Source: Mycolicibacterium sp. (GTDB taxonomy: Bacteria > Actinomycetota > Actinomycetes > Mycobacteriales > Mycobacteriaceae). From it: a stretch of 51,125 bases of DNA. Both the position numbers and the translations under genes were made by a program. The notes beneath the pieces were generated by a model. That model made no database searches. It had not been told where the DNA came from and saw only the letters and a program-made list of their open reading frames with translations. Shown in pieces: positions 25,776 through 41,653 of this stretch; position 1 is the first letter of the stretch, and every line of letters starts with the position of its first letter. The stretch lies in the NCBI RefSeq assembly GCF_017853185.1, contig NZ_JAFMJZ010000006.1, forward strand, positions 1 through 51,125, in the 5' to 3' direction.

Positions 25776-26786
25776 GTGGCTGAACTCAAACTGGGATACA
25801 AGGCGTCGGCAGAACAATTCGGGCCGCGCGAGCTGGTGGAACTCGGTGTGCTCGCTGAGGCGCACGGGATGGACAGTGCGACCGTCAGCGACCACTTCAA
25901 TCCCTGGCGTCACGAGGGCGGTCACTCCCCGTTCTCGCTGGCGTGGATGACCGCGGTCGGCGAACGAACCGAGCGCATCATCCTGGGCACCTCGGTGCTC
26001 ACCCCGACCTTCCGCTACAACCCCGCGGTGATTGCCCAGGCCTTCGCGACCATGGGCTGCCTGTACCCGGGCCGGGTCTTCCTCGGTGTGGGCACCGGTG
26101 AGGCGCTCAACGAGATCGCCACCGGATTCACCGGCGAGTGGCCGGAGTTCAAGGAGCGCTTCGCCCGGCTGCGCGAGTCGGTGCGGCTGATGCGTGAGCT
26201 GTGGCGGGGTGAACCGGTCGATTTCGACGGCGAGTACTACCACCTCAAGGGCGCCTCGATCTACGACGTGCCCGAAGGCGGTGTGCCGGTGTACATCGCG
26301 GCCGGCGGTCCGGCGGTGGCCAAGTACGCGGGCCGGGCCGGCGACGGGTTCATCTGCACCTCCGGCAAGGGCGAGGAGCTCTACGCCGACAAGCTGATGC
26401 CGGCCGTGCGCGAGGGGGCCGCGGCCGCCGAGCGGGACCTCGACGCCATCGACAAGATGATCGAGATCAAGATCTCCTACGACACCGATCCCGAGGCCGC
26501 GCTGAACAACACCCGGTTCTGGGCGCCGCTGTCGCTCACCCCGGAGCAGAAACACAGCGTGACCTCTCCGCAGGAGATGGAACGGCTGGCCGACGAGTTG
26601 CCGATCGAACAGGTGGCCAAGCGCTGGATCGTCTCCTCCGATCCCGACGAGGCCGTGGCGAAGGTGGCCGACTACGTCGGCTACGGACTCAACCATCTGG
26701 TGTTCCACGCACCGGGATCCGACCAGCGCCGGTTCCTCGAACTCTTCGAGAGGGACCTGCTTCCCAGGCTGCGGAAACTCGGCTAG
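25776..26786 (+). CDS. fgd: F420-dependent glucose-6-phosphate dehydrogenase
   Basis: A 336-residue luciferase-fold (TIM barrel) enzyme that oxidises glucose 6-phosphate to 6-phosphogluconolactone and reduces coenzyme F420. It supplies the reduced F420 needed to activate prodrugs such as pretomanid and for redox defence. [19 protein letters not shown], the SDHFNPW loop, [22 protein letters not shown] and [10 protein letters not shown] match M. tuberculosis Fgd1 (Rv0407, same length). The GTG start has no ribosome site and probably sits at the transcript start. pta begins on the last base of its stop codon. Confidence 0.97.
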   Translation: MAELKLGYKASAEQFGPRELVELGVLAEAHGMDSATVSDHFNPWRHEGGHSPFSLAWMTAVGERTERIILGTSVLTPTFRYNPAVIAQAFATMGCLYPGRVFLGVGTGEALNEIATGFTGEWPEFKERFARLRESVRLMRELWRGEPVDFDGEYYHLKGASIYDVPEGGVPVYIAAGGPAVAKYAGRAGDGFICTSGKGEELYADKLMPAVREGAAAAERDLDAIDKMIEIKISYDTDPEAALNNTRFWAPLSLTPEQKHSVTSPQEMERLADELPIEQVAKRWIVSSDPDEAVAKVADYVGYGLNHLVFHAPGSDQRRFLELFERDLLPRLRKLG

Positions 26787-28852
26787 TGAGCCGGGCCACC
26801 ACCTCGATCTACATCGCGTCGCCGGAAGGCGAGACCGGCAAGTCCACCATCGCCCTGGGCCTGCTGCACCGGCTGTCGGTGATGGTGCCGAAAGTGGGTG
26901 TGTTCCGGCCCATCACCCGTCGGGAGGACCGCGACTACATCCTGGAACTGCTGCTGTCGCAGAGCGACGCCGGGCTAAGTTACGAAGACTGCGTCGGGGT
27001 GAGTTATCAACGGCTGCACGAGGATCCGGACGGCGCGATCACCGACATCGTGGACCGCTATCACGCGATCGCCGACCGGTGCGACGCCGTGGTGATCATC
27101 GGCTCGGACTTCACAGATGTGGCCACCCCGACCGAACTGGCAGTCAACGCGCGCATCGCGGCCAATCTCGGGGCGCCAGTGCTGCTGTCGGTGCGGGCCA
27201 CCGGACGCACCCCCGCCGAGATCGCCTCGGTAGTGGAACTGTCCCTGGCTGAGTTGAACCTCGAGCACGCCCACGCCGCCGCGGTCGTCGCCAACCGGTG
27301 TGAGCCGGCCCGGATGGACGCCGTGCTGGATGCCTGCAAGGACCTCGGACCGAGTGTCTACGTGCTGCCCGAGGAACCGTTGCTGGTCGCTCCGACGGTC
27401 GGCGAATTGTGCACCGCGGTCCAGGGTTCCCTGGTGCACGGTGACCGGTCGCTACTGGCGCGCGAGGTGATGGGCGTGATGGTGGCCGGGATGACGGCCG
27501 ATCACTGCCTGGAGCGACTGACCGAGGGGATCGCCGTCATCACCCCCGGTGACCGCTCCGACGTCGTGCTTGCCGTGGCCAGTGCCCATGCGGCAGAGGG
27601 CTTCCCGTCGTTGTCGGCCATCATCCTCAACGGTGGTCTCTCGCTGCACCGCGAGATCGCCCGTCTGGTCACCGGCCTGGGCCTGCGGCTGCCGATCGTC
27701 GCCACCGATCTGGGCACCTTCGCAACCGCCAGTGCGGTGGCTGCCGCCCGCGGCCGGGTGACGGCGGCATCGGAGCGCAAGATCGACACCGCGATCGAAC
27801 TGATGGAGCGGCATGTCGACACCGCCGAACTGCTTGAGCGGCTGGCGATCCCGATCCCGACCGTGACCACCCCGCAGATGTTCGCCTACCAGCTGATGGA
27901 ACGCGCCCGCACCGACCCCAAACGCATCGTGCTGCCCGAGGGGGACGACGACAGGATTCTGCAGGCAGCCGGCCGGATACTGCGTCGCGGTCTGGCGCAC
28001 CTCACCATCCTCGGCGAGGAGACCCGGGTGCGCGCCCGCGCGGCCGAACTCGGCGTCGACCTCAGTGCCGCTACCGTGCTGAACCCGCAGACCTCCGAAT
28101 TGTGTGAACTGTTCGCCGCGCAGTACGTCGAACTGCGCAAGAAGAAGGGTGTGACGCTCGAGCAGGCCGGCGAGATCATCCGGGACGTCTCGTATTTCGG
28201 AACCATGCTGGTGCACAACGACATCGTCGACGGGATGGTGTCGGGTGCGGCGCACACCACCGCTCACACTGTGCGCCCGGCATTCGAGATCATCAAGACC
28301 CAGCCCGGCGTGTCGACGGTGTCGAGCATCTTCCTGATGTGCCTGAGCGATCAGGTGCTGGCCTACGGCGACTGCGCGATCGTGCCGGACCCGACCGCCG
28401 AGGAACTCGCCGACATCGCGATCAGTTCGGCGCGGACCGCCGCTCAGTTCGGCATCGAACCCCGAGTGGCCATGCTGTCCTATTCCACCGGGGAGTCGGG
28501 GACCGGAGCCGGTGTCGACAAAGTCCGGGCCGCAACCGAACTCGTCCGGCAGCGGGATCCGGCACTGCTGGTCGAGGGGCCGATTCAGTATGACGCAGCC
28601 GTCGATCCCACGGTGGCGTCGGCGAAGATGCCCGGCTCGGAGGTGGCCGGCCGCGCCACCGTGCTGATCTTCCCCGACCTCAACACCGGCAACAACACCT
28701 ACAAGGCGGTCCAGCGCAGCGCAGGCGCGATCGCGATCGGACCAGTGCTGCAGGGTCTCAACAAGCCGGTCAATGACCTGTCCCGCGGCGCGTTGGTCGA
28801 AGACATCGTGTACACGGTCGCGATCACCGCGATCCAGGCGCAGGGGGTGTGA
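26786..28852 (+). CDS. pta: phosphate acetyltransferase
   Basis: A 688-residue long-form Pta, making acetyl phosphate from acetyl-CoA. The N-terminal third has a P-loop-like [15 protein letters not shown] and a dethiobiotin-synthetase-like fold, a DRTGG domain follows, and the C-terminal half (about 365 onward) is the catalytic PTA domain with [39 protein letters not shown] and [20 protein letters not shown]. The GTG start overlaps the fgd stop by one base (TAGTG), and its stop overlaps ackA. It corresponds to Rv0408. Confidence 0.96.
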   Translation: MSRATTSIYIASPEGETGKSTIALGLLHRLSVMVPKVGVFRPITRREDRDYILELLLSQSDAGLSYEDCVGVSYQRLHEDPDGAITDIVDRYHAIADRCDAVVIIGSDFTDVATPTELAVNARIAANLGAPVLLSVRATGRTPAEIASVVELSLAELNLEHAHAAAVVANRCEPARMDAVLDACKDLGPSVYVLPEEPLLVAPTVGELCTAVQGSLVHGDRSLLAREVMGVMVAGMTADHCLERLTEGIAVITPGDRSDVVLAVASAHAAEGFPSLSAIILNGGLSLHREIARLVTGLGLRLPIVATDLGTFATASAVAAARGRVTAASERKIDTAIELMERHVDTAELLERLAIPIPTVTTPQMFAYQLMERARTDPKRIVLPEGDDDRILQAAGRILRRGLAHLTILGEETRVRARAAELGVDLSAATVLNPQTSELCELFAAQYVELRKKKGVTLEQAGEIIRDVSYFGTMLVHNDIVDGMVSGAAHTTAHTVRPAFEIIKTQPGVSTVSSIFLMCLSDQVLAYGDCAIVPDPTAEELADIAISSARTAAQFGIEPRVAMLSYSTGESGTGAGVDKVRAATELVRQRDPALLVEGPIQYDAAVDPTVASAKMPGSEVAGRATVLIFPDLNTGNNTYKAVQRSAGAIAIGPVLQGLNKPVNDLSRGALVEDIVYTVAITAIQAQGV

Positions 28853-29986
28853 TGGCCGGAACCGTTCTGGTCCTCAACTCGGGGTCCTCGTCGCTGAAAT
28901 ACCAAGTCGTCGAGCCGGATACGGGTGAGTCGCTGAGTCAAGGCATCATCGAGCGGATCGGTCAGGACGGCGGGGTGACCGACCACGAAGCCGCCCTGCG
29001 CGCGGTGTTCGACCGGCTCGCCGAGGAAGGCCACCACCTCGACGGCCTCGGCCTGGTTGCGGTCGGCCACCGGGTGGTGCACGGAGGCTCGAACTTCTAC
29101 CGACCCACCGTCATCGACGACGCCATGCTGGATCAGATCCGGGAACTCTCCCCGCTGGCGCCACTGCACAACCCGGCAGGGATCCTCGGCATCGAAGTGG
29201 CCCGTCGGGTGTTGCCCGATCTGCCGCATGTCGCGGTCTTCGACACCGCGTTCTTCCACGATCTGCCGGCCGCGGCCTCAACCTATGCCATCGACCGCGA
29301 ACTCGCGGAGCAGTGGGGCATCCGGCGTTACGGATTCCACGGCACCTCACACGAGTTCGTCAGCGGTGAGGCCGCCGAATTCCTCGGTGTCGCGCCGGAA
29401 TCGGTGAACCAGATCGTCCTGCACCTCGGTAACGGCGCATCGGCTTCGGCGATCGCCGCGGGCCGGGCCGTCGACACGTCGATGGGCATGACTCCGATGG
29501 AGGGGCTGGTGATGGGCACCCGCTCCGGTGATGTCGATCCCGGCGTCATCTTCTACCTCTGGCGGGCCGCCGGGCTGGGTGACGATGAGATCGAGTCGAT
29601 GCTCAATCGGCGCTCCGGGATGCTGGGCTTGTCCGGTGAGATCGACTTCCGGACCATCCAGGCGCGCATCGACGCCGGCGACGAGGCCGCCCGACTCGCC
29701 TACGACGTCTACATCCACCGGCTGCGCAAGTACATCGGCGCGTATATGGCGGTGCTCGGACACACCGACGTCATCACCTTCACCGCCGGGGTGGGTGAGA
29801 ACGACGTTCGGGTCCGCAGGGATGCGCTGAGCGGGTTGGCCGGGCTCGGCGTCGAACTCGACGAGCACCTCAACGCCCAACCGGCCAAGGGGGCGCGGCG
29901 CATCTCGGCGGAGCGCTCACCCACGACGGTCCTGGTGATCCCGACCAATGAGGAATTGGCGATCGCGCGGGCCTGCCTGACAGCGC

Positions 29987-29991
<5 letters not shown>
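28852..29991 (+). CDS. ackA: acetate kinase
   Basis: A 379-residue ASKHA-fold kinase that converts acetyl phosphate and ADP to acetate and ATP, or the reverse during acetate use. Signatures are [13 protein letters not shown] near the N-terminus, the phosphate region [27 protein letters not shown] and [10 protein letters not shown]. The ATG at 28852 shares one base with the pta stop (TGATG); a GTG three bases earlier is possible. It ends in a hairpin shared with pknG. Corresponds to Rv0409. Confidence 0.97.
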
Positions 29992-33259
<3,268 letters not shown>

Positions 33260-33269
<10 letters not shown>

Positions 33270-33373
33270 CACCGCCTGTCTGTTCTTCGCGCGAGCGCTC
33301 ATCACCGCCTGTCTGTTCTTCGCGCGAGCGCTCATCACCGCTTGTCTGTTCTTCGCGCGAGCGCTCATCACCG
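33260..33373 (-). repeat. 33-bp tandem repeat (VNTR-like) at the glnX/glnH junction
   Basis: Three full 33-base units (33260-33292, 33293-33325, 33326-33358; one mismatch in the third) and a 15-base partial unit (33359-33373). On the minus strand each unit contains GGTGATGAGCGCTCG, so each supplies an in-frame ATG for glnH. The partial unit also supplies the glnX stop. AGCGCT palindromes recur once per unit. Confidence 0.95.
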
Positions 33374-34687
33374 GTACTCGCTCATCCGTGGCCACAGGCC
33401 CAGCGCCACCGCGACCGCCGCGCCGCCGGAGAGGAGCACCCCACCCACCGTGGTCCCGGACAGCACCCGGCGGGCCGAAAGGATGTCATTGCGCAAACGG
33501 CCGCGGCTCTCCTGAATCCCTTTGGACAGGGCGTCATTCAGCTTGTCGAATGCCGGGGTGGAGTCATCCTCGGCGGTCCCCAGAGCCACCTGGGTGGCGG
33601 CCTGGTAGTCGCCGACCCCGATGTAGGCGTTGATCCGTTCGTCGGCTTGTCGCCATCTGGTCAGCAGTGGGCCCGCATCCGCCAATTGGTCGGCCGCGAT
33701 CGCGTTGCGGCCTTCGAGGTAGTCCTTGAGTTGGGTCTGCATCGAGTCGACGCGCTGGTAGTAGGACCGCTTGCGGACATCCTCGTCACCGCGCCGGATC
33801 AGTGCCAGGGTCTCGTCAGCCCGGGCCTGCTGGGCCGTGATGGCAAGACCGGTAACGGTTTTCAGCGATTCCGCGGCGGTGTTCTTGGCCGCGCGGCTGC
33901 CGGCTGTGGAGATCGCCAGTGCGGTGCCGACCCAGATGATCAGGACGATGAAGGCCAGGCCACCGGAGACCAGGCCCAGATTGACCCGCCGTTTGGTCCG
34001 TTCGGCTAGCCATCGGTGGGCGAAGATCCCGAAGATCACCGTCGCGGCCACCACGACGATCACCGGCGCCGGGATGGCCGCCGACTCGGTGGTCTCGGCA
34101 TCCACCCGGGCCGAGGTCAATTCGTAGAGCCGCTGGGCGTCGGGCAGGATCATCTGCTGCATCAGTGCGGAGGCCTCGGACAGATAGGACGAGCCGACCG
34201 GGTTGCCCACTCGGTTGTTGGTGCGGGCCGTCTCGATCAGCCCGGTGTAGACGGCCAGTTGCGCATTGACCCGGCCGAGCAGCTCCACCAGCGGGGGATC
34301 GGTGAGTCCGCTGGAGGCGCGGGTGATCGCCACGGCGGCGTCGGTGATGGCCTGCTCGTAGCGCTGCCGAACCGGCCGCGGCTCGGCGCCGGCGATGAAC
34401 GCCGTCGACGCGGCCGCGTCCGCCACCGACAAGGTGGTGTAGAGCTGTCCGGCGGCGAAGGCCAGCGGTTCGGTGTGGTCGAGCACCCGGGTCAGCTGCT
34501 GCTGACGGCTTGTGATGGTGGTGGAGATGGCGAAGGCGCTCAGGATGCCCAGGCTGGCCAGGATCATTCCGATGGTGAGGATCCGGCCCGGGGTGGTCCT
34601 GGCGAACCACCACCACTGATTAACGGGCTCAGCGACGGACCGTTGTGCCAACGGCTCGGTCGAGGGGTGCGCCAGCTCAACGGTCAC
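33368..34687 (-). CDS. glnX: GlnX, membrane signalling partner of GlnH and PknG
   Basis: A 439-residue membrane protein with four transmembrane helices (about 29-54, 207-226, 236-260 and a C-terminal one near 413-433). Two extracytoplasmic helical domains between them resemble chemoreceptor-type four-helix sensors. In M. tuberculosis GlnX (Rv0412c) connects GlnH to cytosolic PknG. The GTG start at 34687 has GAGG-type bases just upstream. Its stop TGA is shared with the first of four ATGs for glnH. Confidence 0.9.
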   Translation of the reverse strand: MTVELAHPSTEPLAQRSVAEPVNQWWWFARTTPGRILTIGMILASLGILSAFAISTTITSRQQQLTRVLDHTEPLAFAAGQLYTTLSVADAAASTAFIAGAEPRPVRQRYEQAITDAAVAITRASSGLTDPPLVELLGRVNAQLAVYTGLIETARTNNRVGNPVGSSYLSEASALMQQMILPDAQRLYELTSARVDAETTESAAIPAPVIVVVAATVIFGIFAHRWLAERTKRRVNLGLVSGGLAFIVLIIWVGTALAISTAGSRAAKNTAAESLKTVTGLAITAQQARADETLALIRRGDEDVRKRSYYQRVDSMQTQLKDYLEGRNAIAADQLADAGPLLTRWRQADERINAYIGVGDYQAATQVALGTAEDDSTPAFDKLNDALSKGIQESRGRLRNDILSARRVLSGTTVGGVLLSGGAAVAVALGLWPRMSEYR

Positions 34688-34776
34688 CTCGGGTGAGACC
34701 TCACTCCTCTAGCCGGGATCTATCGGCCGCCTGAGTAAAGCTTAAGAGCAGTCGCCGCCCATTGCGCTTTATTGCC

Positions 34777-34782
34777 TATCCT
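34777..34782 (+). promoter_or_regulatory. -10 box of a probable leaderless mutT3 promoter
   Basis: TATCCT is followed by six bases and the GTG at 34789. It supports this start over the upstream TTG at 34762. Confidence 0.5.
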
Positions 34783-34788
34783 GAGCGC

Positions 34789-35355
34789 GTGCGAGGTGAC
34801 GGCGACGGTTGGGTGGTGTCGTACGCCGGTACCCACCACTGGGGCCGGTTCGGTGCGGCCGGCCTGCTGCTGCGCGCACCTCGTGCCGACGGTAGTCCCG
34901 CCGTGTTGTTGCAACACCGCGCCGCGTGGAGTCACCAGGGCGGCACCTGGGGTCTGCCCGGTGGGGCGCTGGACAGCCACGAGGACCCGGAGGACGCCGC
35001 ACTGCGCGAAGCCGAGGAGGAGGCCGGCCTGTCCGCCGGCCAGCTCGCGGTCCGAGCCCGGGTGACGACGGCCGAGGTCGAGGGTCCCGACGGCGTCTCC
35101 TGGCGCTACACCACCGTCGTCGCCGACGCGCCGGCCCTGCTGCCCACGGTGCCCAACCTGGAGAGCACCGAGTTGCGCTGGGTGGCCGAGGACGAGGTCA
35201 CCGAACTGCCGCTGCATCCGGGTTTCGCGTCCAGCTGGCACCGGCTGCGGATCAGCGTGGGGGCGCCACCGCATGACTGCGGGTCCGGCCCGCACACCCT
35301 GGAGATCGTCGACGTCGGCTTCGCCTGGTGCACATCGGTGACGCCTGCCGGGTGA
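34789..35355 (+). CDS. mutT3: Nudix hydrolase MutT3
   Basis: A 188-residue Nudix-fold pyrophosphohydrolase with a complete Nudix box at residues 59-81 (GALDSHE, then REAEEEAGL). It corresponds to Rv0413 (MutT3), proposed to sanitise oxidised nucleotides such as 8-oxo-dGTP. A WRYTTVVAD strand and STELRWVAEDEV complete the fold. The GTG start (VRGDGDGWVVSYAG) is conserved in the M. tuberculosis protein, which extends a little further upstream. The gene diverges from glnX and converges with thiE, whose stop is 17 bases away. Confidence 0.92.
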   Translation: MRGDGDGWVVSYAGTHHWGRFGAAGLLLRAPRADGSPAVLLQHRAAWSHQGGTWGLPGGALDSHEDPEDAALREAEEEAGLSAGQLAVRARVTTAEVEGPDGVSWRYTTVVADAPALLPTVPNLESTELRWVAEDEVTELPLHPGFASSWHRLRISVGAPPHDCGSGPHTLEIVDVGFAWCTSVTPAG

Positions 35356-35372
35356 TCAGGCCCCCCGCATGA

Positions 35373-36062
35373 TCAGGAAGCAGCCTCCAGGGCGGCCCGA
35401 AGACGGCCGGCAGCGGCACCGGGATCCTGGGCGTCGGTGATGGCGCGGACCACCACCACGCGGCGTGCTCCGGCCTCAATCACCTCGTCGATCCGCCGTT
35501 CGTCGATCCCGCCGATGGCGAACCACGGCTTGTCCGAATGCATCGAGGCCACCGCCCGGACCAGGTCCAGGCCGGGCGCCGGACGGCCGGGTTTGGTCGG
35601 CGTCGGCCAGCACGGGCCCACGCAGAAGTAGTCCACATCCTCCATCAGCGCCCGAGCGGCCTCGCCGGTCTCGTGCGTGGAGCGGCCGATCAGAGTCCCA
35701 GGCCCGACGATCTCCCGGGCGATCGCCGGCGGCAGGTCGCCCTGACCCAGGTGCAGCACATCGGCGCCGGCGGCGCGGGCGATGTCGGCGCGGTCGTTGA
35801 CCGCTATCAGCGCCCCGTGCCGGCGGGCGGCGTCGGCCAGGATCTCCAGCGCGCCCAGCTCGGCACCGGCCTCCAGCGGGCCGAACTCGCGCTCACCTGC
35901 CGAGCCCTTGTCCCGCAACTGGATGATGTCCACCCCGCCGGCCAGGGCCGCCTCGGCGAACTCGGCAAGGTCGCCGCGTTCGCGGCGGGCGTCGGTGCAC
36001 AGATAAAGCCGGGCCTCAGATAATTTCGAGCGGGACAGTCTTGCCAGTCGAGGTTCGTGCAC
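35373..36062 (-). CDS. thiE: thiamine-phosphate synthase
   Basis: A 229-residue TIM-barrel enzyme that joins hydroxymethylpyrimidine diphosphate to the thiazole phosphate. Landmarks: [34 protein letters not shown] (pyrophosphate and pyrimidine contacts), [43 protein letters not shown] (flexible loop) and FAIGGID. The GTG at 36062 has TACCGT six bases upstream, so the message is probably leaderless. It would therefore lack the riboswitch that controls the divergent thiO operon. Confidence 0.95.
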   Translation of the reverse strand: MHEPRLARLSRSKLSEARLYLCTDARRERGDLAEFAEAALAGGVDIIQLRDKGSAGEREFGPLEAGAELGALEILADAARRHGALIAVNDRADIARAAGADVLHLGQGDLPPAIAREIVGPGTLIGRSTHETGEAARALMEDVDYFCVGPCWPTPTKPGRPAPGLDLVRAVASMHSDKPWFAIGGIDERRIDEVIEAGARRVVVVRAITDAQDPGAAAGRLRAALEAAS

Positions 36063-36068
36063 ACCGCG

Positions 36069-36074
36069 ACGGTA
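36069..36074 (-). promoter_or_regulatory. -10 box of a probable leaderless thiE promoter
   Basis: On the minus strand TACCGT lies six bases before the thiE GTG. It is only five bases from the plus-strand -10 of the thiO riboswitch transcript. Confidence 0.5.
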
Positions 36075-36079
36075 GCGGC

Positions 36080-36085
36080 TAGCGT
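36080..36085 (+). promoter_or_regulatory. -10 box of the thiO riboswitch transcript
   Basis: TAGCGT predicts a transcript start near 36092, just at the 5' edge of the TPP aptamer. The same hexamer precedes the thiD riboswitch on the other strand at 44734-44739. Confidence 0.45.
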
Positions 36086-36091
36086 TGGAGT

Positions 36092-36186
36092 CCGACACGG
36101 GAGTCCCGGGCGCGGGGCTGAGAGTGGGCGGCGCATCCGCCCTGACCGTCACACACCTGATCCGGGTCATGCCGGCGAAGGAAGCG
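36092..36186 (+). ncRNA. TPP riboswitch (THI element) leading thiO-thiS-thiG
   Basis: The aptamer core elements are present in order: CGGGAGTCCC, GGGGCTGAGA (pyrimidine-sensing arm), a G/C hairpin (GGGCGGC / GCCGCCC-like), ACACCTGATCCGGGTCATG and CCGGCGAAGGAAG. The 3' edge runs straight into the GAAGGGGA purine-rich stretch before thiO, so ligand binding would hide the ribosome site and repress translation. Boundaries are approximate. Confidence 0.93.
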
Positions 36187-36226
36187 AAGGGGACGCCGTT
36201 ACTTGAACGCCGTTGATGGGAACGCC

Positions 36227-37254
36227 GTGAATTCAGGGTCCGACGACCTGGCCGTCATCGGAGGCGGCGTGATCGGACTGGCCGTGGCTCGACGGGCCGC
36301 TCAGGCCGGTCTGTCGGTACGGGTGCACCGCCGGCCCGACGACCGCGGTGCGGGCTGGGTGGCCGGCGGCATGATCGCTCCGCACAGCGAGGCCTGGCCG
36401 GGGGAGGAATCCCTGCTGCGGATCGGTCTGGAATCGCTGGCGCTGTGGAACGCCCGGGGGCCCGGCGCGTTCCTCGACGGCCTGCCTGCCGACGTCGTCA
36501 CCGCGCGCGGATCACTGGTCGTCGCCGTCGACCGCGCCGACGTGGCGGACCTTCACATGGTGGCCGGGTTGCTGGCGGCCCAGGGGCATCCGGTAGCCGT
36601 GACCACCGCAGCCCGTGACGTGGAACCGCTTCTGGCACAGGGAATCCGGCACGGATTCGTGGCCGCTGACGAGCTGGCGATCGACAACCGGAAGACGATC
36701 GAGGCGCTCGAAGCGCACTGTGGTGAGCTGGGCGTGCGCTGGGCGGGCCCGGTCGAGAACATCGGGGAGGCGCGCGCCGGAGCCGGCACCGTCGTGATCG
36801 CCAACGGCATCGACGCCCCGGCGATGTGGCCGGGTCTGCAGGTGCGTCCGGTCAAGGGTGAGGTGCTGCGACTGCGCTGGCGCCGAGGTTGCATGCCGCC
36901 GCCGCAGCAGGTGGTGCGGGCCAAGGTGCACGGCCGGCCGGTCTATCTGGTCCCGCGCTCCGACGGTGTGGTCATCGGTGCGACCCAGTACGAACACGGC
37001 CGGGACACCGCCCCGTCGGTGAGCGGGGTGCGCGAACTACTCGACGACGCCTGTGCGGTGATGCCCGCACTCGGGGAGTACGAGTTGGCCGAAAGCGCCG
37101 CCGGGTTGCGGCCGATGACCCCGGACAACATGCCCATCGTCGGCCGCCTCGACGACAACACCCTGGTGGCGACCGGCCACGGACGGTCCGGTTTCCTGCT
37201 GGCGCCGTGGACGGCCGAGCGGATCGCCGCCGAACTCCTGGTGGGAGCAACCCG

Positions 37255-37258
<4 letters not shown>
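36227..37258 (+). CDS. thiO: glycine oxidase / thiazole-synthesis FAD enzyme ThiO
   Basis: A 343-residue FAD-dependent amine oxidase of the DAO family that oxidises glycine to iminoglycine for thiazole formation. The FAD motif GGGVIG lies near residues 11-16; [41 protein letters not shown] and [14 protein letters not shown] are typical. I favour GTG 36227, which gives a length close to the M. tuberculosis protein. TTG 36203, with a better-placed GAAGGGGA, is the alternative and would add eight residues. Its stop overlaps the thiS ATG (ATGA). Confidence 0.92.
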
Positions 37259-39684
<2,426 letters not shown>

Positions 39685-39693
39685 AGTTATGCA

Positions 39694-41385
39694 ATGAAGT
39701 TCGACCTCGATGCGGTCGCGCCGGGTGTGGCGCAGTTCCGCGGGTACCAGAGGTCGTTCCTGCGCGGCGATGTGATGGGCGGGCTCACGGTGGCCGCCTA
39801 CCTGGTGCCACAGGTGATGGCGTACGCAACCCTGGCCGGCCTGCCGGCGGTCAACGGACTCTGGTGCGCACTGGTCCCGTTGGTGGTCTATGCGTTCTTC
39901 GGGACCTCCCGGCTGCTCTCGGCCGGACCCGAGTCGACGACCGCTCTGATGACCGTGACGGCGGTGGCCCCACTGGCCGCCGGAGACACCGCCACGTATG
40001 TCTCGATGGCGGCGGTCCTGGCCATCATGGTCGGGGCCGCCTGCCTGTTCGCCGGGCTGATCCGGCTCGGGTTCCTGGCCGACCTGCTGTCGCGTCCGGT
40101 GCTGGTCGGTTACATGGCCGGCCTTGCGCTGATCATGATCTTCAGCCAACTCGGCAAGCTGACCGGCGCCCCGGTGGAGGGCGACGGGATCATCGATCAG
40201 ATCAAGTCCCTGGTGGCGGTCCGCCACCACGTGCACACCCCGACGCTGGCCTTCTCCCTGGCCGTGCTGGTGGTCCTGATGATCTTCGCGAAAACCATTC
40301 CGCGACTGCCGGGTCCGCTGTTCGCGGTCCTGATGGCCACCGCCGCGGTGGGGGTGTTCGGGTTGGACAAGGCCGGCATCAAGGTGATCGGCACGGTTCC
40401 CGGCGGCCTGCCGGAATTCGGCCTGTCGCACATCACCCTGCGCGGCGGTGATCTCGGCAATCTCATGGCCGTTGCCGTCGGTATCGCAATCGTCGGGTTC
40501 GCCGACACCGTACTGACCGCCGGCACCTTCTCCGCCCGGGACGGCAGCAAGATCGACGCCAACGCCGAACTGCGCGCGATGGGCATCTACAACATGGGCA
40601 CCGCCCTTGCGCAGGGGTTCCCGGTCAGTTCGAGCGCGAGCCGCACCGCACTCGGTTTCCTGGTCGGCGCCCGCACCCAGATGTACTCACTCGTGGCGAT
40701 GGGCTGCCTGCTGGTCATCCTGCTGACCGCGCACGGTGTGCTGGCGAAATTCCCCACTGCCGCGCTGGGTGCCCTGGTGGTCTTCGCCGGTCTGCGGCTG
40801 ATCGAGATCCCGGAATTCAAGCGGCTCTTCAAGTTCCGCCGCAGCGAGTTCATGATCGCCGTCATCACGGTGGTTTCAGTGCTGCTGTTCGGGGTGCTCT
40901 ACGGGGTGGTCGCCGCGGTCGGAATCTCCATCCTCAACCTGCTGCGCCGGGTGGCCCGCCCGCATGACGGCGTGCTCGGCTTCGTTCCGGGGCTGGCCGG
41001 CATGCATGATGTGGACGACTTCCCCGAGGCGGAGCTGGAGCCGGGTCTGATGATCTACCGCTACGACGCCCCGCTGTTCTTCGCCAACTCGGACAACTTC
41101 GTCAGCCGCGCGTTGTATTCGGTCGACGCCAATCCCGAAGCGGTGCAATGGTTCATCCTCAACGCCGAGAGCAACGTCGAGGTGGATCTCACCGGGTTGG
41201 ACGCGCTGCGTTTCCTACGTCAGACGCTGGTGGATCGTGGCGTCGTGTTCGGTATGGCCCGGGTGAAACAGGACCTCCGCGACGCCCTCGAGCGGGCGGA
41301 CCTGCTGGAGGAGATCGGGCCGGAGAACATCTATCCGACCCTGCCCACGGCCGTCCAGGCCTACCGCGACCGGGTCGTCCGCTAG
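39694..41385 (+). CDS. SulP family anion transporter with STAS domain
   Basis: A 563-residue SLC26/SulP-type permease (sulfate, bicarbonate or another anion). It has 12-14 membrane segments with the signature GGLTVAAYLVPQVMAYATLAGLPAVNGLW near the start, LSAGPESTTALM, and GFPVSSSASRTALGFLVGARTQMYSLVA. A C-terminal STAS domain occupies about 435-555 (MIYRYDAPLFFANSDNF). The ATG is nine bases after lpqL, with no clear ribosome site. Substrate cannot be told from sequence. Confidence 0.92.
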   Translation: MKFDLDAVAPGVAQFRGYQRSFLRGDVMGGLTVAAYLVPQVMAYATLAGLPAVNGLWCALVPLVVYAFFGTSRLLSAGPESTTALMTVTAVAPLAAGDTATYVSMAAVLAIMVGAACLFAGLIRLGFLADLLSRPVLVGYMAGLALIMIFSQLGKLTGAPVEGDGIIDQIKSLVAVRHHVHTPTLAFSLAVLVVLMIFAKTIPRLPGPLFAVLMATAAVGVFGLDKAGIKVIGTVPGGLPEFGLSHITLRGGDLGNLMAVAVGIAIVGFADTVLTAGTFSARDGSKIDANAELRAMGIYNMGTALAQGFPVSSSASRTALGFLVGARTQMYSLVAMGCLLVILLTAHGVLAKFPTAALGALVVFAGLRLIEIPEFKRLFKFRRSEFMIAVITVVSVLLFGVLYGVVAAVGISILNLLRRVARPHDGVLGFVPGLAGMHDVDDFPEAELEPGLMIYRYDAPLFFANSDNFVSRALYSVDANPEAVQWFILNAESNVEVDLTGLDALRFLRQTLVDRGVVFGMARVKQDLRDALERADLLEEIGPENIYPTLPTAVQAYRDRVVR

Positions 41386-41386
41386 A

Positions 41387-41635
41387 TCAACGATTGCGGA
41401 CGAGGCTGGCTCCGAGATACCCGGCGTAGCCCAGCAGGCCGGCTACTGCCAGCTTGCGGGTCTTCGGCGCGACCAGCCCGAGGCCCAGCGCAGTCTCGAT
41501 CCCGCCGTTGATGTAGGTGTGCCGACGGGCGTTGGTGGGGAACGCGGTTTCGGTCAGACCCTGGAAGGACGCCGGTTTGACGAAGTGCGCCAGACCGGTA
41601 ACCGCGAGCACCAGACCGAAGATCCGAGCGGCCAT
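41387..41635 (-). CDS. small DoxX-like membrane protein
   Basis: An 82-residue membrane protein with two or three helices (RIFGLVLAVTGLAHFVKP, INGGIETALGLGLVAP, LAVAGLLGYAGYLGASLV), resembling small DoxX/DoxD-type or DUF4267-like proteins. Function unknown. The ATG at 41635 has AAGGGG seven bases upstream. It is 18 bases downstream of the BVMO gene on the same strand and probably co-transcribed with it. It ends one base from the convergent SulP stop. Confidence 0.75.
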   Translation of the reverse strand: MAARIFGLVLAVTGLAHFVKPASFQGLTETAFPTNARRHTYINGGIETALGLGLVAPKTRKLAVAGLLGYAGYLGASLVRNR

Positions 41636-41653
41636 TCGCAAACCCCTTGTCGT

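Noticed and set aside
36063..36100. A second, minus-strand TPP riboswitch in front of thiE
   Set aside because: The conserved THI elements read only on the plus strand, and there is no room for an aptamer between the predicted thiE transcript start and its GTG.
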